A stretch of DNA of 64,000 nt from Candidatus Lachnoclostridium avicola (GCA_019114465.1 DXFM01000007.1:1-64000), one strand, 5' to 3'; shown: positions 24,015-33,543, counted from the stretch's first letter. Notes: generated from the letters alone by a model not told the origin. Made by a program: numbers and translations.

Positions 24015-25066
24015 GTTTCAATGAGGGATACGATGGTATCCACCGCATTGGAGAGAGGGCTCTGCTCCATAGCCTGTATGAACTGAGCGCGGTTGCGGTC
24101 CGTGTCGGAGATCGCCTGATACAGAGAATCTTCCGTCAGGTTTTCTTCTTCGAGCACGGTACTGAATCCCTGTTTCTCAAATGATTTTGCGTTAAGGATC
24201 TGGTCGCCCCGACTGGCAGCAGCAGACAGGGGAATGAGAACATTCGGTTTCCGGAGAGCCAGTATTTCACAGATAGAATTGGCTCCCGCCCTGGAAACAA
24301 CAATGTCAGCGGCGGCGAACAGATGCTTTAGCGGTTCATCCACATATTCATATTGCACATATCCGGCGGTCCGTGTCAGGCTTTCATCCAGATTGCCTTT
24401 TCCGCAGATATGTATTACCTGGTAACGGGAAAGAAGTTTCGGCAGTATTTTTCGGACGGCATTGTTGACAGTGACCGATCCGAGACTGCCTCCGATTACC
24501 AGAATGACGGGCCGGTCAGCGGTTAATCCGGCATACTGCAGACCAGAGAGACGGTCTCCTTCCAGCAGTTCCCTGCGGATGGGAGATCCGGTGAGCACAG
24601 CTTTATCCTTGGGAAGATATTTCATGGTCTCAGGGAAATTGCAGCATACTTTTTTGGCAGAAGGAATGCAGATTTTGTTGGCCAGTCCGGGAGTCATATC
24701 TGACTCATGAATGATTGTGGGGATCCGGTAGTGTTTTGCAGCCAGAACTACGGGGACGGCGACAAAACCTCCTTTGGAAAATACAACATCCGGTTTGTAT
24801 TGTTTCAATATTTTAAGGGCTTCGCCATAGCCTTTCAGTACCCGGAAGGGGTCAGAAAAATTTTTAAGGTCGAAATAGCGGCGAAGTTTACCGGAAGAAA
24901 TGCCATGGTAAGGAATACCGGCATTTTCAATCAACTTCTTCTCAATACCCTGATAAGAACCGATGTATTGAATCTCGTATCCCTTCTCTTTGAGAGACGG
25001 GATCAGCGCAAGATTCGGAGTGACATGCCCGGCAGTACCTCCGCCGGTCAGGATGATCTTTTTCAT
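23999..25066 (-). CDS. murG: MurG: lipid II-forming GlcNAc transferase
   Basis: A 355-residue GT28 glycosyltransferase that adds GlcNAc to lipid I at the inner face of the membrane, giving lipid II for peptidoglycan. The N-terminal [14 protein letters not shown] loop, the [12 protein letters not shown] segment and the C-terminal donor-site [23 protein letters not shown] are all present at family positions. It stands alone, away from a dcw cluster, and runs opposite to its neighbours. The ATG at 25066 has GGAGGT upstream. Confidence 0.96.
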   Translation of the reverse strand: MKKIILTGGGTAGHVTPNLALIPSLKEKGYEIQYIGSYQGIEKKLIENAGIPYHGISSGKLRRYFDLKNFSDPFRVLKGYGEALKILKQYKPDVVFSKGGFVAVPVVLAAKHYRIPTIIHESDMTPGLANKICIPSAKKVCCNFPETMKYLPKDKAVLTGSPIRRELLEGDRLSGLQYAGLTADRPVILVIGGSLGSVTVNNAVRKILPKLLSRYQVIHICGKGNLDESLTRTAGYVQYEYVDEPLKHLFAAADIVVSRAGANSICEILALRKPNVLIPLSAAASRGDQILNAKSFEKQGFSTVLEEENLTEDSLYQAISDTDRNRAQFIQAMEQSPLSNAVDTIVSLIETYSAN

Positions 25067-25107
25067 ATGTTTACCTCCACAGCAGATTCGGTTTATTCTT
25101 TATTAAT

Positions 25108-25135
25108 ATACTACCCATAAGACAGGAAAAGTCAA
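25108..25135 (-). promoter_or_regulatory. Likely promoter for murG
   Basis: Minus-strand TTGACT (25130-25135) and TAGTAT (25108-25113) with a 16-base spacer, about 40 bases before the murG start. An alternative -10, TATATT, would need a 19-base spacer. Confidence 0.5.
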
Positions 25136-25172
25136 CCCTTTCAAAAAAGGGAAGTTGAGGATATTAGACAGA

Positions 25173-26090
25173 ATGAGGTGCTTTGTGAAAAAAAGAAAAA
25201 ACAGTGTACAGCAGGACGAGCTTCTGGATGAGCAGATCCGAATGGCTTACGGTTTTTCAGACCGGCAGCTGGAACAGGAAATGGATTACGCCATAGCCCA
25301 TCCTGACACTTCTCCCAGACTGAAAGCACCGGATGACGAATTCCAACGGATTATGGACAAGGTAGTATGGCGAATGACAGAGAAAGCGGATCGAACTTCC
25401 GCCTCTGCTTCTTCTCACTCTTCAGACTATAATTCAGACTCAGAGATTTCACTCCCAGGAACTAATCCCAGTACTCCACCGGACAACTTAACACAAATTC
25501 CGCCGCCCCGCCGCCCCAACTGGAAAAAATTCGCGCGGGCAGCCGCCATCGCGATCGTGGTGGGTGTGGTTGGCGTTAATGGAGTGGTGAGTACTGTGGG
25601 CAGGAGTGGGTATAAGTATGGGGAAGGAAGAAGCGGAGTGGGAGATAATGTAAGAGCTTGGAATAATGTTCCGGCTTCTGTAGAGGAAGAGGGTGAGATT
25701 GAAAAAGCTTATAATGAAATGCAGAGAGAATTAGATATTCCTATTTTAAGATTAAAATATGTTCCTGCGAATATGGTGTTTGACGATTGGACATTAGAAA
25801 ATGGCAGAGCTATCATTAAATTTAATTATAATGGATATGTAATTTGGCTGGTTGAGGTTGAAGGCTCGTTGGAAAGCTTTAACACTTATGTATCAGATCG
25901 AGAAGAGTACGATAAAAAATTTAATCGATTATTAGGGACAGATGTAATTTTAAGCAAGAATGATTTAGACAGTGGGTTGACGGAATATAGTGCTGAGATA
26001 GAAACTAATATTGCATATTACTATTTAAGCGGAATTATGGAAGAAGATGAATTCACTCAAATAGTTGAACAGATGTATTTTGTTAATTAA
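25173..26090 (+). CDS. DUF4367 domain protein, single-pass membrane; possible anti-sigma or sigma-linked factor
   Basis: About 305 residues. A soluble N-terminal region with Ser/Pro-rich linker is followed by one membrane helix (ARAAAIAIVVGVVGVNGVV) near residues 120-140 and an extracytoplasmic DUF4367 region ending YYLSGIMEEDEFTQIVEQMYF. This resembles proteins encoded beside ECF sigma factors. The start is uncertain: TTG 25155, ATG 25173 or GTG 25185 (GAGGTG four bases before). Base composition changes sharply near 25690, from backbone-like to AT-rich, so the gene may be a recombinant. Confidence 0.7.
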   Translation: MRCFVKKRKNSVQQDELLDEQIRMAYGFSDRQLEQEMDYAIAHPDTSPRLKAPDDEFQRIMDKVVWRMTEKADRTSASASSHSSDYNSDSEISLPGTNPSTPPDNLTQIPPPRRPNWKKFARAAAIAIVVGVVGVNGVVSTVGRSGYKYGEGRSGVGDNVRAWNNVPASVEEEGEIEKAYNEMQRELDIPILRLKYVPANMVFDDWTLENGRAIIKFNYNGYVIWLVEVEGSLESFNTYVSDREEYDKKFNRLLGTDVILSKNDLDSGLTEYSAEIETNIAYYYLSGIMEEDEFTQIVEQMYFVN

Positions 26091-26100
26091 GGAGAAGTTT

Positions 26101-26595
26101 ATGAAAAAAACATTAAAAAGTATTTTGATAGGTACGCTTGTAGCATTGTTAGGGGTTACACCAACTTTGGCAGCTGTAAATGATGAAAACCTTGTATTAT
26201 CAGGGAATGTGCAAAGCCAACAAGTGATGGTACAAATTTATGACAGAAGAGGTAACTGGATTGCAAATGGGATGCTTTCTATTAGTAATCCAAGAAATGG
26301 AAAGATTGGCATTTATATGACAACTCAGTGTCATGTACCAGTAGATGAAATTCAAATGGATATCGCAGTGGAACAATATGACACCAGCATAGGAGATTGG
26401 AGACAGGTGGATTATTTAAGTTACAACTTTACGCCGCAGGGCGGAAAAAACTTAACGGAAGCAACGGTTGATATGCAGCTATCTGGACATCCCGCAAATC
26501 AGTCCTATCGTTTACAGGGATGGCACACGGTTTTTTTGAATGGAAGCTTTGAAGATTTAGAAAGTACAACGGGTGCGATACTTATTACTAAGTAA
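26101..26595 (+). CDS. Secreted protein of unknown function
   Basis: 164 residues starting MKKTLKSILIGTLVALLGVTPTLAA, a clear Sec signal peptide with cleavage after the LAA. The mature part is beta-rich and without cysteines or known motifs. It begins 10 bases after the DUF4367 gene with AAGGAG, so the two form an operon. It is AT-rich like the rest of 25.7-28.1 kb. A hairpin terminator follows at 26641. Confidence 0.7.
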   Translation: MKKTLKSILIGTLVALLGVTPTLAAVNDENLVLSGNVQSQQVMVQIYDRRGNWIANGMLSISNPRNGKIGIYMTTQCHVPVDEIQMDIAVEQYDTSIGDWRQVDYLSYNFTPQGGKNLTEATVDMQLSGHPANQSYRLQGWHTVFLNGSFEDLESTTGAILITK

Positions 26596-26640
26596 ATCAA
26601 TGTCCAAAATTTTATAATTTATTTTGCTAATAGTTAAAAG

Positions 26641-26686
26641 CAAAGTGGCGCATCCTTTCCATATTTTGCAAGGCTGCGCCACTTTG
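26641..26686 (+). terminator. Terminator after the secreted-protein gene
   Basis: CAAAGTGGCGCA (26641-26652) pairs with TGCGCCACTTTG (26675-26686), followed by TTAATATT. Perfect 12-bp stem. Confidence 0.7.
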
Positions 26687-26720
26687 TTAATATTATAAAT
26701 ATATTGTGGAGAGTAATAAA

Positions 26721-27149
26721 ATGGCTGAGTTGACGAATTTTATATATTGTATAAATGCAGAGAGAATTCCATCGAAAGATGGCAAGAGTGACAGTGTGAA
26801 TGCAATAGGGGTACTGTCTTCTCTTACGCCGGAGTTTGTTCCCGGTACATTTTCTTTTTCTATTATATTTTCGGTGCTAGATGTTAATATATCTGAAAGT
26901 AATACGATACGGATAACCTTTTTTAAAGAAGGAGAAGAAGATAATCTTGTTGATTCAGATGTAATTACAATTTCTCCTTTATCGCAGGATACTGATGAGG
27001 TTAAGTTGCCGCCTAAATATCAGGGATTTAATATGAGCATGGATTTTCGAAATGTGGTTTTTGAACAAGAGGGCCTTTATAATACGAAAGTAATTTTTAA
27101 TGATCATGTGTTGGCGATTAAACCTATTTACGTAAAGGGTAAGAGATAA
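26721..27149 (+). CDS. Uncharacterised protein, DUF6941-like
   Basis: About 142 residues beginning MAELTNFIYCINAERIP. The pattern (an opening beta strand with Y-C-x-N-A-E, then FSFSIIFSVLDV and a C-terminal ligand-binding-like sandwich) recalls DUF6941, a family of unknown function; this is from memory of its N-terminus. The ATG at 26721 has GGAGAG upstream; a GTG five codons earlier is in frame. It is a single gene between two terminators in the AT-rich accessory stretch. Confidence 0.5.
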   Translation: MAELTNFIYCINAERIPSKDGKSDSVNAIGVLSSLTPEFVPGTFSFSIIFSVLDVNISESNTIRITFFKEGEEDNLVDSDVITISPLSQDTDEVKLPPKYQGFNMSMDFRNVVFEQEGLYNTKVIFNDHVLAIKPIYVKGKR

Positions 27150-27185
27150 AAGCTATGTGTAATAAAGAATGGACAGCCCATATCA

Positions 27186-27223
27186 AAAGCAGTAATGTCA
27201 GTTCAACTGTCTGCTTTCTTTTT
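27186..27223 (+). terminator. Terminator after the DUF6941-like gene
   Basis: AAAGCAG pairs with CTGCTTT and an inner CAGTT/AACTG extends the stem; CTTTTTG follows. Confidence 0.65.
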
Positions 27224-27341
27224 GTCGGGGCAATGATATTAAAACCTCCGGCAAAAAATTGGTTCTATTTCGGATTATGATTGTACAGAGCCTTCCTACA
27301 TACAATATATTGATCTAAGCCAGAAAAGAAGGTTTTCAAAT

Positions 27342-27713
27342 TTGGAGAATAATAGAGCGATTGACTTATTAAAAATTGAAAATCTTAGAAAAATAAGGAA
27401 TATGTCATTTTTTGAGGAAGATTGGAATGGTACTGGTGGAAGTGCTTTCTCTGAGAATGCGATCAAACTTTTTGAAGATATTATTGAAATGCTGGAAGTA
27501 CAGCCGCAGATTGCTCCAACTGGTCGGAATAGTTTACTGTTGCAGTATGAACTGGATGATAAAAGTTTATTAGCTTTTGAAGTGAGTGAGAGCAGAACTG
27601 ATAAAGTATATATACCTGAAGGTGATTATTCTGCAGCACAGACGGATGTTTTCACAAAAGATGTGAAACAAAAGATAAAAGAAAGTGTGGAAGAATTTTA
27701 TGGACTTAAATAA
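27342..27713 (+). CDS. Small acidic protein, first gene of a two-gene cassette
   Basis: 123 residues from a TTG with GAAGG upstream. The motif EDWNGTGGSAFSENAIKLFEDII followed by APTGRNSLLLQYE is shared, as I remember, by a group of small Clostridial proteins in accessory regions; no function is known to me. The frame is open and protein-like (PSYIQYIDLSQKRRF) back to 27243 without a standard start, so the 5' end may be damaged or use an unusual codon. It overlaps the next gene by 14 bases, the layout of toxin-antitoxin or effector-immunity pairs. Confidence 0.55.
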   Translation: MENNRAIDLLKIENLRKIRNMSFFEEDWNGTGGSAFSENAIKLFEDIIEMLEVQPQIAPTGRNSLLLQYELDDKSLLAFEVSESRTDKVYIPEGDYSAAQTDVFTKDVKQKIKESVEEFYGLK

Positions 27714-28092
27714 TATTATAGATTCCGAAATTCTATATCGTATGGTCAAAAGAAGTGATCCGGACGGTTTTATAGAAGAAAGGCCAACGGCAGCATTGTT
27801 TATGGATAAAAATGGGGTATCGGTAGACCGCGATGGAGGAAGAACGGAAGAGGAAATTGTAGACAGATTTAAATGGCGTTTTAGAAAAAGGGATGACTAC
27901 AGAACTGCAGTTAAAATAAGTGCAGGAGAATGTAGAGATGCAGGGACGTATCCGATACCAGTTGGTAATAGCAATAACCAATACCACGCAGAAATATGGA
28001 ATTCAAAAGATGAAAAACTAATTACATTGCTGAAAGCCATTAAATTAGCCCATATGTGCAAAGAGGTATTAATAAAGCCGGTGGACCATTAA
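27700..28092 (+). CDS. Uncharacterised protein, second gene of a two-gene cassette
   Basis: About 130 residues from the ATG at 27700 (GGAAG upstream). The mixed alpha/beta sequence has a conserved-looking run LYRMVKRSDPDGF ... ALFMDKNGVSVDRDGG and a late YHAEIW histidine. I do not recognise it. Tight overlap with the preceding gene suggests a functional pair. The stop lies inside the stem of a terminator shared with the convergent GH25 gene. Confidence 0.55.
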   Translation: MDLNNIIDSEILYRMVKRSDPDGFIEERPTAALFMDKNGVSVDRDGGRTEEEIVDRFKWRFRKRDDYRTAVKISAGECRDAGTYPIPVGNSNNQYHAEIWNSKDEKLITLLKAIKLAHMCKEVLIKPVDH

Positions 28093-28113
28093 ACGGCAAT
28101 AGTCCACCGGCTT
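28075..28113. terminator. Bidirectional terminator between cassette and GH25 gene
   Basis: AAGCCGGTGGAC (28075-28086) pairs perfectly with GTCCACCGGCTT (28102-28113). The left arm covers the last codons of the upstream gene. Confidence 0.65.
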
Positions 28114-28153
28114 AAATTGGCATTTTTTTATACACTTCTAATTATCTTATTTT

Positions 28154-30127
28154 TCACCCCAGCAAAGCCCCAGGTCCAACTCCCTCGCTTCCCGCCGGAG
28201 CGTCTCCGGTACTGGTATCTCCTGCCTGTCCGGCCGTTTCCGCAGCGGTTCCGGCTGCGGCGGATCCGCCGGCGGAGGCACCGCCGGTTTCCGCGGTTCC
28301 GGATTCAGTGGGAGTGGAAGCGTCTGTGCTGGAAGTGCTGTCGGTTTCAGCGCTTACTTCTGTCAGCACTCCGTCCGCGCCGGCTTGGTAGGTGACACCA
28401 TCGGCGGTTACGTTCCTGCTGACTGCCATGGCGCCGCCGGCTGCCGGGTCAAAGTAGTAATTGCGGCCGTCAATGGTGACGATGCCGGTAGCCATGCGGC
28501 CGTCAGAATTCAGATAATAGCGGAGACCGTTTACCTCGATCAGCCCGGTCTGCATACGGCCGTCGCTGCCCATGTAGTACCAGGAATTATCCAGATTCAT
28601 CCACTGGGTCTGCATAATGCCGGCCCCATTCAGATAGTAGCGGGCGCCGTCGAGATCCAGCCAGCCGGTGCGCATCTGTCCGGTAGTGGTATCCAGGAAG
28701 TACCACTCTCCATCCAGCTGCAGCCAGCCCTTCTCCATCTTGCCGTTTTCATCCAGGTAATACCAGCTGCCGTTTAAGTTGAGCCATCCAGTCTCCATGA
28801 TACCGGAATCATTCAGATAATACCATGCACCGCTGGTTTCCACCCAGCCGGTCTGCATTTGTCCGGATTCATTGAAATAGTAGTGTTTTCCATCAATTTC
28901 CTGCCATCCAGTCAGCATTTTTCCCTCGGCGTCCAGATAGTAGCGGCTGCCGTCGGGGCTGATCCATCCTGTCTGCCGGCCGCCGGAGGTATTAAAGAAA
29001 TACCAGGTGCCGTTAATGCTGGCCCATCCTGTGGCCATAGCCCCGGATGGCTTCAAATAATAGTGGGTTCCATCAAGATCCAGCCAGCCAGTCTGCATTT
29101 TGCCGTCCTCCGACAGGTAATACCAGACAGAGTTGACATCGTTCCATCCGGTCTGCATTTCACCGGTGCTGGCAAAATAGTACCAGTCTCCGTCCAGCTG
29201 CAGCCATCCAGTCTGCATCTGCCCGGTGGTGTCGTCCAGATAATACTGTTCAGAACCGGACAGGAACCATCCCTTTTTGGTCTGACCATTCTCGTCGAAG
29301 AAATACCGGGCACCGTTGTCCTCGGCCCACGTATCTTTCTGCATGGTGTAGTCCTTGTAGAAATATGTAATTCCGTCGATGGTCCGCCACAGTGTATCGG
29401 GAATCACATCGGAGAAGTCGGTGAACTGGAAATCAATATCTGTATTTCCGCTGACACCGGAAATTTCCCCGCTGCTGGTCGCCTGCCACATGACGGGATT
29501 CTCATAGGCGGGCTGCCGGCCGTAGCGAGCCACCCATACGTCGTAGTCAATGGCGCTTAAATCAATCTTGTTGGCCAGCCAGTTGTCGTTGGCATATACA
29601 ATGGGATAATAGCCGGCATCCTTGATCTTCTGGCAGAATGCGTTGATAATCTCGCTTACCTGGGAAGGAGTCAGAGTACCCAGTGTTCCGTTGTCCTCCA
29701 CGTCGAAGGCTACGGGGTAGGAAATGGGGTAATCCTTGATCAGATCCAGTACAAAATCTGCCTCTTCCTCCGCCATCTCCGGAGTAGTGGCGTAGGAGTA
29801 AATGTATGCGCCGAGAGCGATTCCCGCGCTGTGAGCGCCTTCCGCATTGATGCGGAAATAGGGGTCAACCTGCCCCTGGTATCTGGTGCCCAGCATGACG
29901 AAGGAAACATCGTCGGCGGCAACCGCATTCCAGTTAATGTCCTGTTTCCAATGGGAAACATCGATTCCCCTGGCATATACGTTTTCAATGGCTGTTCCGT
30001 CATCCATACGGTAAACGCCGGAGGCATCTCTTTCATAAGCGGCGTAAGCGGTGAAAGGTGTGCAGAATGCGGACAATCCCATAATTCCGCAGAGCGCCAG
30101 CGCCGTCAGTGAATGTTTGTGTATCAT
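28154..30127 (-). CDS. Secreted GH25 muramidase with about 16 choline-binding repeats
   Basis: 657 residues. A signal peptide (residues 1-30) precedes a GH25 lysozyme domain with D56 in GIDVSHW and the D142-x-E144 pair in VAFDVEDNG, which cleaves the MurNAc-GlcNAc bond of peptidoglycan. From about residue 245 to 585 there are about 16 repeats of the CW_binding_1 type (x-GWYYL-x-G-M-x-TGW), which bind phosphocholine on teichoic acids or glycolipids. The C-terminus is Ser/Thr/Ala/Gly-rich and disordered. AAGGAG lies nine bases before ATG 30127. It is most likely a self-acting autolysin, or one of the cell-wall remodelling enzymes of the choline-decorated surface built by the next genes. Confidence 0.95.
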   Translation of the reverse strand: MIHKHSLTALALCGIMGLSAFCTPFTAYAAYERDASGVYRMDDGTAIENVYARGIDVSHWKQDINWNAVAADDVSFVMLGTRYQGQVDPYFRINAEGAHSAGIALGAYIYSYATTPEMAEEEADFVLDLIKDYPISYPVAFDVEDNGTLGTLTPSQVSEIINAFCQKIKDAGYYPIVYANDNWLANKIDLSAIDYDVWVARYGRQPAYENPVMWQATSSGEISGVSGNTDIDFQFTDFSDVIPDTLWRTIDGITYFYKDYTMQKDTWAEDNGARYFFDENGQTKKGWFLSGSEQYYLDDTTGQMQTGWLQLDGDWYYFASTGEMQTGWNDVNSVWYYLSEDGKMQTGWLDLDGTHYYLKPSGAMATGWASINGTWYFFNTSGGRQTGWISPDGSRYYLDAEGKMLTGWQEIDGKHYYFNESGQMQTGWVETSGAWYYLNDSGIMETGWLNLNGSWYYLDENGKMEKGWLQLDGEWYFLDTTTGQMRTGWLDLDGARYYLNGAGIMQTQWMNLDNSWYYMGSDGRMQTGLIEVNGLRYYLNSDGRMATGIVTIDGRNYYFDPAAGGAMAVSRNVTADGVTYQAGADGVLTEVSAETDSTSSTDASTPTESGTAETGGASAGGSAAAGTAAETAGQAGDTSTGDAPAGSEGVGPGALLG

Positions 30128-30175
30128 GAAAGTTTTCTCCTTGTGTCAGATAAAAGTCAGTGTCAGGTGCGAAAC

Positions 30176-31333
30176 TCAGCCCGTAGGACCTGTGGTGGAA
30201 AATTCGGTCAGTTCCCCGTCAGAGCTGGGTCTCGTTGTATTGTAATACTGCGAAGAGCTGCTGGAAGAAGAACTGGAACTGGTAGTTCCGCTGACCTGGG
30301 ACGGTCCTGTTACTACCGGTGTGGAACCGGAAGCCGGCGATGAACTTCCCGATGAGGTAGTGCCGGGGGTTGAGCTTCCCGTGGGAGACCCGGTCACCAC
30401 GCTGCTGCCCGAGGAAGAGCCGGGAGAGGTTGTACCGGAAGTTCCGGGAGTGGAGGTTCCGGTATTGCCGGAAACCGTACTGCCTCCGCCGGTGTAGGCG
30501 CCGCTGGAGTTAAAGGAATACTGGACTCCGTTGATGGTCAAGGTCGTGTTGGCATACATGGCTCCCGTGCTGGGATCCAGATAGTAGTACACACCGTTTA
30601 AGTTCTGCCAGCCGGTCTGCATATGCCCCACGTCGTTGAAATAATACCAGGTGCCGTCGATCTGTTTCCACCCGATGGACATGTCTCCATTGGTGGGATC
30701 CATGTAGTACTTGTCGCCGTTGCTGTCAGTCAGCCATCCGGTGAGCATTTCTCCGTCCTGGTTGAGATAATAGTATTTTCCGTTGATCTGCTGCCATCCG
30801 GTGAGCATCACTCCGGTGCTGGGGTTGAAGTAATACCAGATTCCTTCGATCGGTGTCCAGCCGAAGGCGCAGCGGCCGTCAGCCTTAAAATAATACCAGT
30901 TGTTGTCGATGGGACGCCATCCAACTACCATGGATCCGTCGCCTCTGACATAGTAATACTCGCCGCCGATGTGGATCCAGCTGTTGTAGATCATGGCGCC
31001 ATAGTCGGATTCCTGGGAATTGAGGTAATAATATTTTCCATCCACAAGTTCCCAGCCCACAGCCATCTCGCCGTTGGATTTAAAATAGTAGTATTTCCCG
31101 TTTATCTGTTTCCATCCGGTAGTCATGTGCCCGGTGGTCAGATCCATGTAGTAATACTTATTGTCTGTAGTGTGGATCCAGCCCTTGTAGTAGGAGCCGT
31201 CATCGTTCACATAAACATAGCTGGAGCCGTCCAGCTTCCATGAAGCTGCCATGGACGGAAAGGCCTGGGTCATGGTCATAAGCCCTACAAAGCCGGCGCA
31301 CGCAGCGGCTGCCAGCGGCAATTTGCGTTTCAT
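30176..31333 (-). CDS. Secreted choline-binding repeat protein
   Basis: 385 residues: signal peptide (LPLAAAACAGFVGLMTMTQAFPSMA), about 12 choline-binding repeats from residue 30 to 275, then a tail of about 110 residues almost wholly Gly, Ser, Thr and Pro with a poly-Ser run. No catalytic domain is present, so it is a surface display or adhesion protein, or a non-enzymatic regulator of the choline layer. It lies upstream of and co-directional with the GH25 gene, 48 bases apart, with AAGGGGG before its ATG. Confidence 0.88.
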   Translation of the reverse strand: MKRKLPLAAAACAGFVGLMTMTQAFPSMAASWKLDGSSYVYVNDDGSYYKGWIHTTDNKYYYMDLTTGHMTTGWKQINGKYYYFKSNGEMAVGWELVDGKYYYLNSQESDYGAMIYNSWIHIGGEYYYVRGDGSMVVGWRPIDNNWYYFKADGRCAFGWTPIEGIWYYFNPSTGVMLTGWQQINGKYYYLNQDGEMLTGWLTDSNGDKYYMDPTNGDMSIGWKQIDGTWYYFNDVGHMQTGWQNLNGVYYYLDPSTGAMYANTTLTINGVQYSFNSSGAYTGGGSTVSGNTGTSTPGTSGTTSPGSSSGSSVVTGSPTGSSTPGTTSSGSSSPASGSTPVVTGPSQVSGTTSSSSSSSSSSQYYNTTRPSSDGELTEFSTTGPTG

Positions 31334-31416
31334 AGTACAAATTCCCCCTTATAGTATAAAAATCCTGAATTAAATACAGTATATCACAAACATTCTCAGG
31401 AAAGATAACATTTTTA

Positions 31417-33255
31417 TTACAATTTCTGTAGATTCTTTTGGACAATACGGGAGAAATCTTTGGCGTACCGGTACATGATCAGCGTGTACTCGCCAAACTC
31501 CTCTCCCAGAGCGCTTTTATAAACTGCCCACAGACTCCACAGAAATCCGCCCAGGGCCATATAGGCGTAGACAATGAGCCGCTCCAGTTCCTCCGGCTTT
31601 CTCTGGAAATATGCTTCCAGAAGAGTTTCTGTTTCTTCTATATTATAATAGGAGTAAATAGAGCACATGGCCAGATCGATCAGGGGATCGCACATTCCGG
31701 CGTATTCCCAGTCGATGAGCCGCACGCCGCCATCCGGCAGCATGAGGAAATTGTCAAAATTGCTGTCAATGTGGGACAGAGTTTTGGGGCGGCCCAGGCT
31801 GTCCAGCCAGTCCATCAGTTCCACCATGCGGCCGTGAACCTCCCGGTAATCCTCAAACAGAATATTTCCATGGGTTTTGCAGAGCATTTCATAAAAATCA
31901 ATCCGCTCCCGTATGTCAAAGGGATGTTCTACCTGAAGGCCGGACTGGTGAAAATTCCGCAGAAGCCCCATACATTTGGAAATGTCCTCTGGGCTGTGGG
32001 GATTCCCGTTTCTGGCTCCGTCGTAGTATTTTGCAATTTTGTAGCCGTTTTCCGGGTCAAAGTAAATAACCCGCTCCGTGATTCCCAGCCCGGCGATGGC
32101 CTGATAGACAGCCGCTTCCTGTTTGCGGTTGATGAGAAGTTCCGTGCCCGGTCCGGGGATCCGGCAGATGTAGGAGCGGCCGTCTACGTCAAACAGGAAG
32201 GACTTGTTGGTCATGCCGGATTTCAGACATTTGATATTGTGGATTTCCGATTCTTTTACCTTCAGAACCTGGGATACCAGCTCCATGGCTTTATTGTCGG
32301 AATGAGTCTGATATCTGGGATCAAATTTTCGCAGCTCTTCCAGATTCTCAAATTCATAGACCTGATCGTCCGGCTGGCAGTTGGCATACATGGCCGGTTC
32401 TGTCCAGCCCTGGGGCAGGCGGATGCCTGCGTGTTTTAGCCGGCGTTCCCAGCCGCCGTTCAGAATTTCCATGAATACATGCTCCCAGTAAAGCTGTTCC
32501 GTTCCCGGTATCTCATAATAGGCCTCGAGGACGGGAAAAAATCCATCGGAAAACTCTCTGGAAAAATATACGGGGCCGTACATAAACCAGCAGTCATTTC
32601 CCCCCACTTCCACATCGGTGATCCGTCCTTTCTTATTAAAAGAAACGCACCACTCTGAAGTCTCCCCGTCGGTGTGGGCCAGGGAATACCATGCGCCGCA
32701 TTCCCAGGCGTGGTACATATTCTCCCGCAGCCAGTTGTCAGAGGAGAGGAGATAGACGTTCCTTCCTTTAAAAAGATCTCTGGCGTGGTAGACAGTGGCC
32801 AGGGTATTTTTATTGGAATATTCCGGGTTGTAGAGAAGCTTGACCTGATATTTGTCGATCAGGTACTCGAACTTTTCCTTTAAATATCCCACTACCACGG
32901 TGATATCCGTAATTCCCGCCTCATGGAGCTGGCGAATCTGCCGTTCCACCATACGCTCCCCGAAGACCTCCAGAAGGCCTTTGGGCATTTCAAAGGTGAG
33001 GGGCACAAAGCGGGAGCCAAATCCGGCGGCCAGCACCACGGCTCCGTCCACCCGAAACTGCTCCAGAAAATCTTTCCCGGCTTTTGTCAGAGCACAGATT
33101 TTATCGCTGCCCTGAGTCACATAGCCGAGAGAAATACATTCCTTTATTAAATGATTTACCGTTCCCAGGGAAAGAGACAGCTTCTGAGCTATCTCTCTCT
33201 GGGTGATCCGGGGGTTCTCCTGAATGCTTCTGCATATCAGTCCATGACGGTCCAT
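31417..33255 (-). CDS. Winged-helix / LicC-like cytidylyltransferase / LicA-like choline kinase fusion
   Basis: 612 residues. Residues 1-65 are a winged helix (ITQREIAQKLSLSLGTVNHLIKE). Residues about 70-300 are an NTP-transferase of the phosphocholine cytidylyltransferase type (VVLAAGFGSRFVPLT ... MPKGLLEVFGE). Residues about 325-590 are a choline/ethanolamine kinase with LSHIDSNFDNFL and the DWEYAG metal site. The fusion could phosphorylate choline and activate it to CDP-choline, the LicA and LicC steps of lipoteichoic-acid decoration. The start at 33255 has GGAGG; upstream in-frame codons lack a site. It lies among four choline-binding proteins, supporting the role. The wHTH might autoregulate the gene. 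Confidence 0.9.
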   Translation of the reverse strand: MDRHGLICRSIQENPRITQREIAQKLSLSLGTVNHLIKECISLGYVTQGSDKICALTKAGKDFLEQFRVDGAVVLAAGFGSRFVPLTFEMPKGLLEVFGERMVERQIRQLHEAGITDITVVVGYLKEKFEYLIDKYQVKLLYNPEYSNKNTLATVYHARDLFKGRNVYLLSSDNWLRENMYHAWECGAWYSLAHTDGETSEWCVSFNKKGRITDVEVGGNDCWFMYGPVYFSREFSDGFFPVLEAYYEIPGTEQLYWEHVFMEILNGGWERRLKHAGIRLPQGWTEPAMYANCQPDDQVYEFENLEELRKFDPRYQTHSDNKAMELVSQVLKVKESEIHNIKCLKSGMTNKSFLFDVDGRSYICRIPGPGTELLINRKQEAAVYQAIAGLGITERVIYFDPENGYKIAKYYDGARNGNPHSPEDISKCMGLLRNFHQSGLQVEHPFDIRERIDFYEMLCKTHGNILFEDYREVHGRMVELMDWLDSLGRPKTLSHIDSNFDNFLMLPDGGVRLIDWEYAGMCDPLIDLAMCSIYSYYNIEETETLLEAYFQRKPEELERLIVYAYMALGGFLWSLWAVYKSALGEEFGEYTLIMYRYAKDFSRIVQKNLQKL

Positions 33256-33543
33256 ATTAATTCCTCCGTTAATTTCAAAATGTTCAAAAAAATAAAAATA
33301 GAAAAATATATGAACATTATACCACGCCCCACCTGTATTGCAAGGCATAAAACAAGAATTGTACTGGAATCAGTACAATTTTCGGAGAAAAATGCGGTTT
33401 TGTAATAATTCCGTAAGAAAATGCACAGATAAAAGTTATGGTATTTTTAAGAGAAATGTATTATACTCATAAACGTGATGAGGAGGTCACCTCTTCAGAG
33501 CAGAATTACAAAAAATTTTTGTTGCACCTTGACAAAAAAAGTA

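Noticed and set aside
28154-31333. Tandem repeats suggesting a CRISPR array or minisatellite
   Set aside because: The periodicity of about 60 bases is the coding repeat of choline-binding modules; units differ at many positions and stay in frame.
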